Of a DNA stretch of 64,000 nucleotides, positions 1 through 13,900 are shown piece after piece. A program made the translations under genes and the position numbers. This DNA comes from Charina bottae. Its lineage: Eukaryota > Chordata > Lepidosauria > Squamata > Charinaidae. Positions within the stretch are counted from its first letter, which is position 1, and each line of letters begins with the position of its first letter. The stretch spans positions 21,626,001-21,690,000 of the forward strand of contig JALMGJ010000011.1 of NCBI GenBank assembly GCA_023362775.1. Direction: 5' to 3'. The notes beneath the pieces were generated by a model. It was not told the DNA's origin and did no database searches. It saw only the letters and a program-made list of their open reading frames with translations.

Positions 1-262
1 CATCCATTCCCTGAAGTTGCCACACCGTGGCAGTTCCCAAGCTCAAGCCCCGCTGGCCAATCCCAACAGGGCTAGAGGAAGCGCTGGAGGGAGCAGTGGG
101 GATGCTGGCATGCCATTAGACTGGCAAAGTAGTGTGGTGGTCCCACAACAGGAATGGTTGGTTTCATGGAGTTCAACCCAGGTGGGCTTGTCAGCAGGTC
201 CAAGAAGAGGTTACAGCAGCATGTACAGCAAGGGGAAAGGATGGGACGAGGGAATCCCCACC

Positions 263-350
263 TCACGCCTGCTCCTGTTTCTGCTTCACTGAGATCCGTT
301 TCTTGCGGGCAGCCAACATCTCGTAGAAAGGGTCCACGCTTACAGCAGCC
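263..350 (-). CDS. CYTH2: CYTH2 coding exon 12, C-terminal helix and polybasic tail
   Basis: 88 nt including the TGA at 263-265. The acceptor is CCTCAG|GGCTG. It encodes [20 protein letters not shown] and then VKQKQEQA. The polybasic stretch cooperates with the PH domain in membrane binding and autoinhibition in this family. Confidence 0.97.
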
Positions 351-3300
351 CTGAGGGAAAGTACGACACGGAACATTAGGCCAGGAGCCAGGCCCAAGGA
401 GGGAACGGGACTTCTTGGAGGGACTCTGTTCCGCTTTACCCCCGCTTCAGCCTGGAGTAGTGTAGCTGGTGGGTAGATTTGGAAGAACAAATTCCAAATC
501 CTGCTTGGCCATTAATTTAACGGTTGTGTTTATATAACCCGCCACACTCAAAAACCCGTCTGATGTGAGGATTTCTGTGTTCGTATGACAAGCTATGACC
601 CAAAAAGATACCATATTATGGATTTACTCTGCAGAACTTATTAAGATAGTGGCTGGGCTCCCACAACATCCTGAACAACCTTTTAGCTGAGCTTAGTGTA
701 TTGTCTGAACCCAGTTCACTCTGGACCTACTAGCTCCATCCATTGTGTTATACACACATACTGGCTAACCCTTCAACTAAATTGGATCACGTCAGTGGCA
801 TAAACATCTGCTTAACAAGGAAACGGAGAAAGCGGAAGAGGGAGGACAGGAAGTAAAGGGTCTTTCTATCCATACTTGTTTACATGTTCAGGTCACAACG
901 AAAGGCATGCTCTTTGGGGGAAGCTTGCTATATACCTTGGATTACAGTGCAGGGAGGAAATGCAGCCTCTCAGAGCAACAGATTAAGAGGAGAAAGTTTT
1001 GACTAAGGATTACAATAGGTGATTTACTAAGTCATTTTTAAAGGCAGCAAAGTGGACACAGCTAAGCTTTATGGGCTATAGTATCTTGATTGCAGATGTT
1101 GCACTACCCACCTGCCAGCCTCTCTTTGCAATTGCAGAGAAGTGGCACTTTTACAATCTTAGATTCTTATCTAATTAGCTCGAGTTTTCAGAGAATCCCA
1201 CTGTGAATTTATGTCCTATTCAGAATGTTGAGTGAAACATTTAGCCATTATTAATCAGCATAAAAGTCTCTTAATGCCTGTGGAAAGATTAAAACTTGGG
1301 TCCTTAATTTAGCCTTCCCAGCAACACACTACATAATTGTACCCCTTCTATTAGATTATCAAATCATGTTTTTCTTCCTCTTTGTCTGGCTCCCAAATCT
1401 CTAAGAACAATATTAAGAATTCTCTATCGGTTTCTTCATTCCTGAACGATATAACCAAAGGTTTCCTGCAGAGAAGAAATCTCTCTTTCTAGTTTAATAA
1501 ACAATGCCTGTGTCTCCCAATATTGAATAGTATTTTTTTAGAATATCCCCCATATCTTATTAGGTCTTAGAGTAGGATTGCCAAATTCTAGGGAAATTTC
1601 AAGGTTTGGGGGGAGGTCAAGTCACAACATGTTGTGAATGTCCAGAGAAGTTAAAACTGCTGTTTTCTGCTAAATAAAGTCTTGAAATTCAAAGTGGAAT
1701 GGTATCTCAGGAGCTAGAGCTGGGAATCAGGATTCCTGCAAAAGAAATAATGCCTTATCCTCACTTGATGGATTTAATCCATTCATCCTTTTCTTCCTGA
1801 GTAGGCGCCGAGATGCGGTAGACCATATGATTCCCCTCAACCACACGTCCATCCGCCTCAGTCTTGCAGGCCTTGATTAGCTGGCCCTTGTTATTGGGAA
1901 TGTAGAGTTCAAAACAATTCTAAAAAATAAATAAAACAGTGATGAATGGAAGAGAAACCCTTTAAAAGGCCAGGCTTTTGCAAAAGGCTCGTGAAAATGC
2001 CTTCCAGCAGATTTGAGAGCCCAGAGAAGGGAAAACAGGAAAAGTGGATTGCAAGGCAGAGGGATGCCTGATGACGACATTAGGTCAGCAAACTTGGGGG
2101 GAAGCTGCGATAGAATCCAGCCTCTCACCCAACCTATTATTTTTTTCAATGCCTGGACCTGACTAATGTTAACCCCATCGTTTAAGGAAGTTAAGGCTGC
2201 ATCAGTCTATATAGGCTCGTCAGGTAATAACCAACCATAGGATCTCTTTTAGTGGTAGCATCCTGATTCTGGAATTCCCTTTCCAGAAATATGAATTAGG
2301 TAATATCTCTTTAGTTTTATCACTCTGAGAGTTTCATATATAATAAACCTTTGATTTAACAGACCTCAGTTAGCAGACTTAGGATGCAACAGACAAAATC
2401 TGTCTGCTTCTGGACATGTCTCAAATCCTACTTTGTGCATGCATAAACTTCCATTCAGATGTAATATCCCTCCCCACTATTAGTCAGTTGAGGGTTTACT
2501 TGTACAGTGATTCTGCAGTCTTATGATTTCTATTCAGAGTCAGACACAGTCCAATAGTGCTTACTCTCAGGTAAAACTGCCTAAGATTTCAATCTTCGTT
2601 CAATTCAATAGCTACAGTTTTCTCTTATGACAGTAAGAGCATCTTACAACAAAATCAAAAAGCGTGTTGGAATAAAAACAAAGTGAAAGACAAAATAATA
2701 AAAAGTTTAATTGGCATAATATAAGCACTTTGCTAATGGTTACGATGTCAGAGACTGTCATGCCTCTCTGGAAATGAAAAAAAACACCTTCAATTTAAAC
2801 ATTGATAGCTCTAAAAAACCCTAAAAATCCAGCAGGAAAAAAAATGTTATTATGAAAGGTTACAGATCTAAATTAAGTATGCAAATTATCTCTCTTGAAA
2901 GTGGCTAGAATTTTTTTTGAAAAAGCTTTTGCTAACTGCCTGCCCAACCAGCGCCTTCCAGACTTGCTGCACTTGCCCGCCTACCCGAGCATTAGCTGTG
3001 GAACGCTGGTCCAAAGACGGACAATCAGAAGAAAAGTGAAATAGACATGTCTTCTGCAAACGAAGTGTGGCCAACCGTGAATCACACCCAGCCAGCAGTC
3101 ACTCTGGCAGTGCTGTAAGCAATCGTAACGCAGCACCACTTACTGGTTTCCGTGGGTCTTCTACTTCCCGGATGCTTAGGTTTTCCAGTGGGATGATGCC
3201 TCTGGGCTCTTTGTCCTAAAAATGGATTTTAAAAATATGAATGAAACAGAACAGGCCCAATAACCTGGGTAGGTGGGGCTGAGGGTAGTGAAAGCATCAG

Positions 3301-6300
3301 TTCCAGGAAATCTCTTGGACGGCAAGGCTTAATTAGTCTTCCCTAATTTGGGATTACAGCTCCCAGAATTTTTAACCAGTAAGATGATGTCTAACTGGAA
3401 ATGCTCAGAGATGTATTCTCAATGTATCTGGAAGGCACACATTTGGGAAAGACTGTTTCAGATAGGCCCTTTCTGGAGTCTGAGGCAGTTGTGAAGGTAA
3501 AATCAAGGGTGAGGATAATCGTATCTGATGACTTCAGATGATATAGATCTAATAAAGCAGACTAGACTCTTAACCCAAAGAAACCAGCTCTTCACCAGTG
3601 TAACAGACCGGATGGCGGTCTCTTCCTAGCTTCTATGTACAGGTAGTCCTCGACTTACGATCACCATTGGGACTGGAATCTCCTTCATAAGCCATTGCGG
3701 TCATAAGTCAAGTCACCACACGACCGGACCCAATTTTACGACCATTTTTACAGCGGTCGTTAAGCGAATCCAGCTTCTCCAATGGGCGTTTTTTGCTGGA
3801 AAATGGCAAAAAACATTGCAAAGCGCGGTCACATGATGCTGCAACCGTTCGTAAATGTGAGCCGGTTGCCAAGCACCCAAAATGCGATCATGTGACCGCG
3901 GGGCGTGCACGCACGCACCGTTTTATAGTGCAGGCTGTAAAGCACCCATTCTGAGGCCATCATAACTTCAGACTGTCGTTAAACAGTCGTTAGTCAAGGA
4001 GTACCTGTACTCCTTTATTTTAGCACTTGGTCTTAGGACTTGGGATAGCACTGGTGCTCCTGCATTTGGGTTACTTTTGATCTTGGTTACAACCGTAAAA
4101 AACATTGACGGTAGCAGTTGTGGACTGGCTGTTGATCTTGCAGAACTTTGGGGAGCAGTTTGTTGTACCCTGCCCTCTTTCTGCCCACGTGTCTTGAAAA
4201 AAGTACTCTTTCTTAAGCAGCTTCACTTTTTTTTCCCCGTGTCAGAAGCACCAAGGAGCTTTTGTAGTGAAGGGATTTGCCGGTGACATCACCATGGCCC
4301 GGGGGACGCCCGAGGAGGCTCCTTTCATGTCCCTGTGATTTTTCCCACCGCAGTGGTACCTATTTATCTACTCGCATTTGCATGCTTTTGAACTGCTAGG
4401 TTGGCAGCAGCTGGGACAAATTGCCGGGAGCTCACTCTGGCACGTGGCTCGTGCTCTTGGGATTCGAACTGCCGAGCTGTCGGCCTTAATGGCCTCTGAC
4501 TCAGCGTCTTAACCACTGAGCCACCGCTCATCACTGAGCTTCACTGCTCCAAGTTGGCACGCTTTTCCTGGACCACCATACTGTTGCCCGGATCCTTCCT
4601 GCCCAACATGGGCCATTTTGTTCCCTGAACTGCAACCCTAGGACTCTTGAGTTTCCAGTTGCTCTTAGGGGGAGTGCAAGATGGGTGGGAGAGGGAAAGT
4701 GTACTAACTGTGGTATATTCAAAGTAATAGAGGCAGTTGTCAGTCAAGATGAACCAGCGTCGCTTCCATGTCTTCACCCGTCCGCCTGAAAACAAGAAGG
4801 GGAATCGGTTCTCATTTTAACAGTATTTTTACTTTGGTCTCCAACCTTTCTCTACCTTCATACTTTGGGGCAGGAAGCCATGCTTATGAATAAAGCCGAT
4901 GCAATAAAGAGTTCAGAGACAACATAAGACAAAAGGGGGAAAAAAAGAAGGAAGAACAAGACAAAGAGAGCACAAAATGAATCAAAGTAATTAAACACAG
5001 CTGGAAATGATTCTAGGAGTTTGCAAAATAGTACCTTTTCCAACAGTGGATTTATTTTATGAGCATTAAGGTCTTCCAATTACTGTCCCTTATTTTTTTT
5101 TTATGCAAAAATGAGAACGGATACGATTCAAGATCCGTTCTATGCAGACATTTGTAAAGCTGTCCTGAAGCTTGTAATAGTGGTGGTAGCTTTAATTTAT
5201 CATCAATTTTTGGACATGTGTTTTAGCAACTAAATATCATGGCTACCACTGAGCATACATTGACACTCTACAAAGCAAATATACTCCTGACTTTAAGACA
5301 AACTGTTCTGACAAAGCACAGCTGCGTCTCAGAAGCAAATCTCCTTTAAGCAAGGTCACTGTGGAGGAGTCTGGGAGAAATTTCTAGCTTCCAACGCCTC
5401 TCTGAACAAAATTCTCAACTCCAAAGGGAAGCAGCTTTTGCATAAGCACTCGATTCTTCTGAATAAAGCTCACCCTACATTTTCAGAAAAAGCAGGGCTT
5501 TCGGCATGCAGAGCAAGCAATTGCTATAGGCTTGAAGCAAGATAAAAGTTCAGATTTGTTGCCAGCTGCATTTGCAAAGCCAACAGTCATTCCCAGCTTG
5601 AGGCAAAGCTGATCTGTACATATGCATGAGTGCAGGTCTGCTTATCACTGGATAAGGATTTCAACTCTTCTTCTTTTTGCAGTCCCCAATTCATTACAGT
5701 AAGTTAATTTCAAAGCGCACATAGCCTCTCATGTGGAAATGGACAAAGCTCTGAGATGCCAAAATACTCTTTCAGGAACTTAAGAACACACCAAAAATCC
5801 ACGCAACCCAGCCTTCTGCTGCTTCTGACAATTGCTAGGCAGAGACTTCTGGGAAGCTAAGAAGGACAGCTTGAAGGCTGACATTCAGTAACATGTTGCT
5901 TCTCAATAAAAAGGTTGCATCTCGCCGTCTACATGACTATGATAAAGTACAAGGAATCTATGCTCTGTTGCAGACACCTTCTCTCTCTCTCTCTCTCGCT
6001 TTAATAAGGGAAAAAAGAACAGGCCTGCTTTCTAAAGAGTAATCTACTAAGACAGGTGGACTATTTATGACATGTAATCCACAACCTACATCCGTACCTC
6101 TCAAAATACCTAAAATCGCACTGTTAAAATATGGCGGTAATAGGACTGAAAACAGTAAAATAGGTACGGGAGTTAATGCAAAGCCTTTGGGAGATGAAAC
6201 TTTCTCATCCTCTCCCGTAAAACTTGCTCGGCCTCCCAATCCATAGAAAAAAGTCCAATTTTTTATCCTTCCCTTCCAGTGGCACCACAGCCTCACTGTA

Positions 6301-9300
6301 TGCACCCCTGCCCTAAAGCTATAAGCATGATCAATTCAGACCTCTGTCCACAGCTGTGTCTATTACCTGGTAGATTGCTGCAATGGGGGAGGGAGGGGGG
6401 AACAGATTGAGAGAGAAGGGAAAGTGTCAGAAAGAGAGGGGAACAGGGGATGTCAAAAAGAGAGAATGGGTGCCCCCACCCACTGCTTTTGCTGCAGCCC
6501 CACCCTCCAATTAGCAAATGGTCCCAAACAGATGATCACTGACGGGATGACATAATTCTCAACAGAAAATGGGTGCTCGCCCCTGCATCAAGACATGGAC
6601 CATTCTGGGGATGAAAAGAATCCTTACATCTCCTCCACATTCACCTTGTATGAACTGAACCCCATCACATCCAGTATTACAACATTTCCAGCCCCTCCGT
6701 GCCCTAAACCCCCAACCCCAGACCCGCTTCCAGTCCAAAATGCACCAGGCAAACCAGCTTTCAGCTGCAAAGCAAAAGGCCCCCTCCTCTCACCTACCTC
6801 CTGGTTTGGGGGCAGTATTCAGACAGTAGAACAAATGGAGTCCGTGCCGTGGGATGGTGGAGGAGAGAGGGGGGCAGGGTAGCAGTGGTGGGGAAAGGGG
6901 GGAGCAGAGAGAGAGAGAGAAAGGTAGGGACCAGGGAGTCAGGATAGAGAGAATGGGGGTGAGAAAGAGAGAGAGGAATAGAAAAAGAGAGAGAAAGAGA
7001 GAGAAAGGAGAACAAGTTACATCAACATAAGGTAGAAGTACATGGTCAAATCAAAAATCCTCCAACACAGACATAGGCATTTGGGGGCAATGGGACTGGG
7101 GAATGGGACAGGCAGGGGGAGGAGGGCCTTAAATGTTATGGGGATGGGTATAAAAGGGACAGGCACAACTTTGCTGAATGATAAGGCCTTCTAAACCTTT
7201 GACAAATTACAGGAAATCCTATCCCTAGAAGTTCAGGTGACTTTTGCAAACCACGATATAACCAATTTTGCTACACACTGGCTTCCACAGGGAGGCAAAA
7301 CTGACTGTAGTCATCGTTCGCCAATCGCTGGTCTCTACAGGCCAGTGTACGAAGTCCCCAAGGGCTTTGGCCCCTCCAGCAAGCTGCATCTTAATCAAGC
7401 CAGGAATTCAGACTCCAAGCACAGCTCTTCAAAATTAATTAACTGTCCATTTGTGAGGAAAGTGGGCTAAGTTGTATTTTTTCCCCTTGCTCAAATATTG
7501 CTATTTTTCTCTCGTTTCCTCCACATTGAAGAGATGCTGTTTGGGCCACACAATCCTTCCTCTTCCCTCATCTGTCCATCTGCCCTGCTCCACATCAGAG
7601 TTTGGCAACAGGAGGCCTGTAATAATATTTTGCCTACAGCAAACGCTACATTCTAGCGGTGCTCTATCAGAGTACAGGAAAGGGTGATGTGACAGGAAAC
7701 AGCCCCATCCCTGGAGGAAGAACTTAGTGGCCGTCGCTTGGTTTCTTTAGACCAGGAGGTGTGAAAGTGCCTCCAACTGCATCCTTCTACCCTCGCCTTG
7801 TTCTCTGCTCCGAGGCCCAAGATTCGCCATGGGAGCCAAAGAACAAACTGGACTCCTCAGTGGTCGGACTCCCATCTTGCCATCATGTGTTTCCAAGGAA
7901 CACTGAATGTTAAGTTTCCCAAGCACCTCCTAGCACACATTACCAGCTTGCCCAATCACCTAAAACAGCGGATCCCAAGGATTTATAAAACCTTTGACTC
8001 CAGGATGGTTCCTCAGTCCAAGCTACTATTTCTGGCATGAGAACACACAGGAGGACACTGCTTTGGATTTCTTCTGCCTGGCTCTGAGTTTACATCCCTG
8101 GTCACTGCGAAAGCCTCGCCTGCTTGGGATCACATGCTTCTGGCCTACTTTGGGTTGACAGGAAGGTTCCCTGTGGGTCCCAAAGCCCACCCTACTCCAT
8201 GCCTCTCTCTTGTCGAGAGTCCTATTCCACTTTGCTTCAAGATAACGACCACATAACGACCTTTAGGAAAGAACTGAAAACCTGGTTCTGCCGCCTAGCG
8301 TGGGAAGGGGAAGGTAATAGTTCCTCATGGGGGTGGTTAATTCCATAATGTCCTTCCTTTTTGTTAAGTTAATTCGCCAAATTGGATTTTATAATTATTT
8401 AATTGTTTTAATCAAAATGTAATTTTATATTTTATATCTTTATTTTAAATGTGATTTTATTGTAAACCGCCCAGAGTTCCCCGTTGGGGGAGATGGGCGG
8501 TCATATAAATTGAATAAATAAATAAACAAACAAACAAACAAACATCATAGGGCTGCCTGCTCCTTGTCCAAGGAGGAACTCTTTCTCTCTGGCTTACAAA
8601 GCAGCCTGAGAGCACAGAATTATCCTACAATGTGTGTTTTTAACTACACTAATGAAATTGTTTTATGATAGACATTACACTGGTAGTAGTTTTGCTAGTT
8701 GCCCTAAATCTGTTTAGAAGAGCAGAAAAGTAAAGACTGCATGATCTGAATATGAATCCAGATTTAAGCCTCAGCATCCTGGAAAATTTCAATGGTTTAA
8801 CCCCCCCGCTCCCCACCTTACAGAAGCATCCAATAGGTTTGAAAAGGTACCAGCAATAATGGCGAAACATCGGACGCCAGAGATAAGGCTTTCAGCGGCC
8901 TGACACTGGGGTTTCAGTTACTTGCCTGCTTTTAAAGGCAATCCACAAAAATCCCAGCAGACCCCTCTCATCATCCGTCAGAGAAGATCCACCTCAGTGT
9001 GGAACTGGGAGGTGGGGAGGAAAGGAAGATCTCTGCAGTTCAATGGATCCCCGTGGGTCATATATACAGTATATCTTTGGTTAATGGGAAAGGGAGGGAC
9101 ATCAGGGGGGATTTCAGGAGGATCCCTTTGATCTGATGAAGAGAGAGGTCATGCTTTAAATGACACAACAGGTGGGGGGAAGAGAGGAGAGTGCAGAGAC
9201 GTGCAAAGATCGTGGGGTAGTGGTGGTGGGAGAGGGCAAGGGGAAGGGTAGTGGGGAGCGGGAGAAAAGGCCATAGTGTTTAAAGGGAAACAGGGGGCGC

Positions 9301-10928
9301 GCCTCTCACCCAGCTTGAGGAGCCAGCCCTCGCGATCAGGGTTAAAAAATGTGTGTGTCAAGTCGTTCCCATCATCCTCTGGGATCTTGAAGGGCTCATT
9401 ACGGATGCTGTCGTACAGATTCTAGTGCGGGGGGGAGGAAGGAGAGGAGTTATAGGCAGACCACCCCCTTTTCCAATTCGGCAAGGATCAAAGATGTCTA
9501 TGTTTGAGTTTCCACAGCACTGAGACTGTGCTTGGTTGAATATACAACGGAGAGGATAAAATAATACAGAAAATGTGCTCACCAACCAAAGCAAAATATT
9601 TAAAATGAATGCATAAGAAATTGCAGTCACAGTAATAGCATTATGTTAAAACAAGGCATTAAAGCAGTGTTTCTCAACCTTGGCAATTTCAAGCTGTGTG
9701 GACTTCAACTCCCAACTCCCAGAAAAAATGGCTGGCTGGGGAATTCTGGGAGTTGAAGTCCACACAGCTTGAAGTTGCCAAGGTTGAGAAACACTGCATT
9801 GAAGTATCTCAGAACTAGGCAGAGAATTTTTGGAATGGGAAAAACAACTACAAAAAGTGGTTTCTTTCCTCCCTCCCACCAGCCCTCAACCCACAGAATC
9901 CGTGTAGCTGAAAAACAGGCCTCGCATTCACTTTGCCAGCTCCTCACCCGCAGCAACTCCTCCGGCAAGTCCCCCCCATCATTGATACCACGGTTCATGG
10001 TGATGAACCTCTCGACTGTGGGCTTGTCTCGGACGTTGGGATTGTGAAGGCTGGTGTTGAGCATGATCACTGCGAAAGAGAGGACGTAACACGTATCTGG
10101 GGAAGGAAGGGGAAACCAACAAAGAAAGCATTTCAGCGCTTATTTCTATGCATCTCAACAGATGTGACGGATAGGCTTTTCTGCTTATACATTATTCTCA
10201 TCTGAGAATTACATCATTATTATAGGAACAATACCTGATGGGACGTAAGTTATGGAACTGCAGAGTATCAACTGCAGCACATTGTTTTGTGACTCTTGCA
10301 TCTTTCAGGCTGCGCTGAATGCTAGCAGTACGCTTATTACCCAGGAGGTGAAAGCATTTAGACAGCACCATTTCAGGCTACTATGTAGTGGTATGTGGGA
10401 ATGACCTTGGGAGACAGGAGGAGGAGCCACAGCCTAGACAACCGTCATGCAAAAGATATCTCAGCCCACAGAAGCAGAGGGGACACGGGAAGCATTTCAG
10501 AAGGGATCCTCCCTAGTTTTCTGGAGAGTAAAAGTAAAGGAGGGGAGAAATACGTTCAGACTTGCAAGATTCTTTTAATGTAACCTTACAATAAAAACAG
10601 AGCTAGTACTCATAGTAGTGCTTCTCGCCTGGACTACCTTGAAGGCTTAACAGGCTACAAGAGAAAATATTTTAGAAATACTTCCCTGCACAAAGCAGCA
10701 CAGACACTTCAGGGAAAGAGCACTACGCTGAGCTTTGCTCTAATGTGCTTAGGTTATTTTTTTAAAAGAAAAGGAAATATTCAATCATAATACTTGTATC
10801 ACTCTGATATATGTAAGATAGTCTCATATTCTCACCTTATTCTACACAAGCTATTCCTAACGTGTCGTTTTTAGAATACTTAGCTCTTATGATTCAGACA
10901 AACAGGTACCATGGCTCAAAGGACAGCT

Positions 10929-10972
<44 letters not shown>

Positions 10973-13900
10973 TTCTCTCCACACCCACACCCACACACAC
11001 ACACACACTATAGGACTGGGTTAAGGTAGGCTGTAGCCCAGTGCTGGATCATCTGGCACCATCTTTGCAGAGATTCTAACAAAGATCACCATATAAAACA
11101 ATCTGATACCTGATTCTGCAAGGCAAATTGATCATGTGACCTTCTCCACACCAAGGTCAATCAGCTGTGGTCTACAGGCTGAATCTGGCCAAATGAGGCC
11201 TAGCCGAAGGCCCTCTTCTTTCCTGAAACCCCACTGTTCAGATAAATATTTATTTCTTAGACACCTTTTCATACAAGGGGTATCTAAAGTTCAAGGCAAT
11301 GTACATAGCCTTTCTCAACTCCTATTATCCTACAAGAACCCTGTTAGGTAGTTTGAGCTGAAAAAGAGTGACTAGCCCAAGGTCAACAAGTGAGCTTTTG
11401 TGGCTAAGGGGAGACTAGAATCGGGGTCTTCCCTGTGCCAGTCCAACACGTTTCCCACCACACCATTCTGATATAGTAATGGAGAAAGAGATCTCATCTT
11501 TACCAGCTATTGAATCATTCTGTTTTCTGTCTTCAGAGAACAATGTGTTTGATGGGGAGTGCAAAATGTGTGAGAAAGGGGAGGGATCGGCCAGCGTTCT
11601 GGGTCTTTCCTCATGCAATTTCAGGAATTATCTTCAGAGGAACTCTGGCTCTCACAACGAAGGTGTTCCCTAGAGCTTTGTACTTTTATAGACATTCATG
11701 AATCTCTAATTCTTGTAATTAGGAAAAATACACTCGGCAAGCAAACACCAGTGTCCTCACAGGGGAATAAATGGCAGAAACGTACTCAACATTCAGAGTC
11801 TAACTCAAGTACTGCCAGCATTCTTCTTTAACCCAGAAAAAGTCTGTAGTTCACAACGAAAGAGGCCCCCATTCTCTTTCCCAGGAAATGCTATACCTGT
11901 AGACTGAAAGACCCCTGGGTTGCACAGACAGTACCGCTGGGCAAAGGCTTCCATCATGCGATCAATTTTCTGGGCTTCTCCTGGTAATCGAAAACTCCAC
12001 AGGAACTGCCTGCAAAGGGGAATGGGAAGCCGTGAATAAAGACACAGAGAAAGTTCTCAGTTATCTACTCTGAAATATTGGATATATTCTTTATTTTGAA
12101 AACTAGCTATCCTACAGATCCCATTATACAAGCTGATTACATATCTGGGATGTTTTGCATCCTGTGTCTTTCTATCCCCATTCACCACTATGCATTTGAT
12201 TTTAAAGCACTCCCTATATCTAGCAAAGACTGAAGTGCTCCTCAAAATGACCAACCACTTCAATTTTCCTGCTAGTATCTCTAAATCCATTTAGAAGTAC
12301 AAATATTGCATGATTAGAAAACAGATTTAAATTTAGGCTCTGCATTCTGCATTCGGACGACTGATGCCCGCCTTCCTTCCTTCCCTCCCTCCCTCTTCTG
12401 GATTTATTTTCCTGCAGTCATCGTTCTTTTGTCTTGTGCTGTTTTTGTGTGTTTTTTTTCTCTTGTTCTTTGTTTTTAAATGTTTTAACAATTGTAAGTG
12501 ACCCAGAGTTGTGGGGGGTCAGGCGGCATATACATTATAATAATAATAATAACAATAACAACAACAACCACCCCGTGTACCTGGGGTGGATATCCTACAA
12601 GGTGCCCACCCATAGTGAACACACCACTATGCAGTTGTGAGTTACAGTTTAACAAAATCCGGAAGGCCAAAGGATCCCCACCCATCTGTATAGAAACATA
12701 TCATGAGATAGTGAAGAAATGGGGTATGGTGATGCAGAAAAGTCAAGAGCAAATCTTGATTCAGGATAATGAATGGGACAAATGCCAAAGGGTGGCATTT
12801 TCCCTCTTCCAAAATTAAAGGAAGGATTGTGGGAACTGATGCTCACCCATCTAGAGGGCCCTGGGTTGGGAGAGGCAGGAACACATGAGGTGCCATCAGG
12901 CAAGCTCTGCTTTCCCTTTAGCAGGAGAAACAGTAAATCCCTGCTATTACTTCCCCCTTCAGCACAGGAACGGGAGGGTACTGCAGCCCAAAGGTTGGAA
13001 AACTGCCTTAGCTCGCAAGGGCTCTAACACAGTGGATGGCTGAAGATTTCCAGACTCACCTGAGCGCTTGCACGAGGTTGAGGTCAGTGAATTCATGCAG
13101 ATCAACAAAGGCATGGAGCACAGCAATATTAAACTCCTCCCTGAATAAAAGGTTGAGAGGGTTTGTGTTAATCCTGCCCCTTTGAAGATACAGATATTCC
13201 TGCTGTCCCAATCAATTAAATGTTTACCCTACTTTCTTCCCTCATGTTCACCTTCTCCTTAATCTGCTTAGATCTCACTCTAAAAAGCCCAAATTTGGGC
13301 TTCTCTCATTGGCAACACACCCTCCTTCTGAATAAATTTAATCTATCACACTTTAGTTACTCCAGGTAGTCTTCGCTTAACGACCATTCATTTAACGTCA
13401 ATTTCGAGATACGACGGGGCTAAAAAAGTTACTTACGACCCATCCTCGAAGTTACAACTGTCGCACCACCCCTGCGGTTACGTGATCGCGATTTGGGCAC
13501 TTGGCAACCGGCTCACATTTATGACTGGCTGCAGCGTCCTGCGGTCATGTGATCGCGATTTACGACCTTCCCAGCCAGCTTCCAACAAGCCAAATCAATA
13601 GGGAACCATTGATTTGCTTAACGGCCCCCACGATTTGCTTAATGACCAAGGTAAAAATGGTCATAAAGTCGGGTCCAGTCACATGATGCCTCACTTAACT
13701 GCATCACTTAGCAACCGAAATTCCAGTCCCAATTGCGGTCGTTAAGTGAGGACTACTGTATGCTGTTTTCCAGTGTCCCAGGAAGCTCAATTTAATCTGC
13801 ACTGTGTTATCAATGGCTGCATCTTTCTGACTCTCTCCTTTGCTCCTCCCATCACTGCCATTCTTGCTCACCTCTCACCAAGGTAGTCCCCAATGGCTGT

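Noticed and set aside
7921..7930. Alternative AG-GAG-GT microexon site in the CYTH2 intron
   Set aside because: It lies inside an L2-type LINE remnant and its donor (GTGCTT) is weaker than GTAGGTGAG at 6797.
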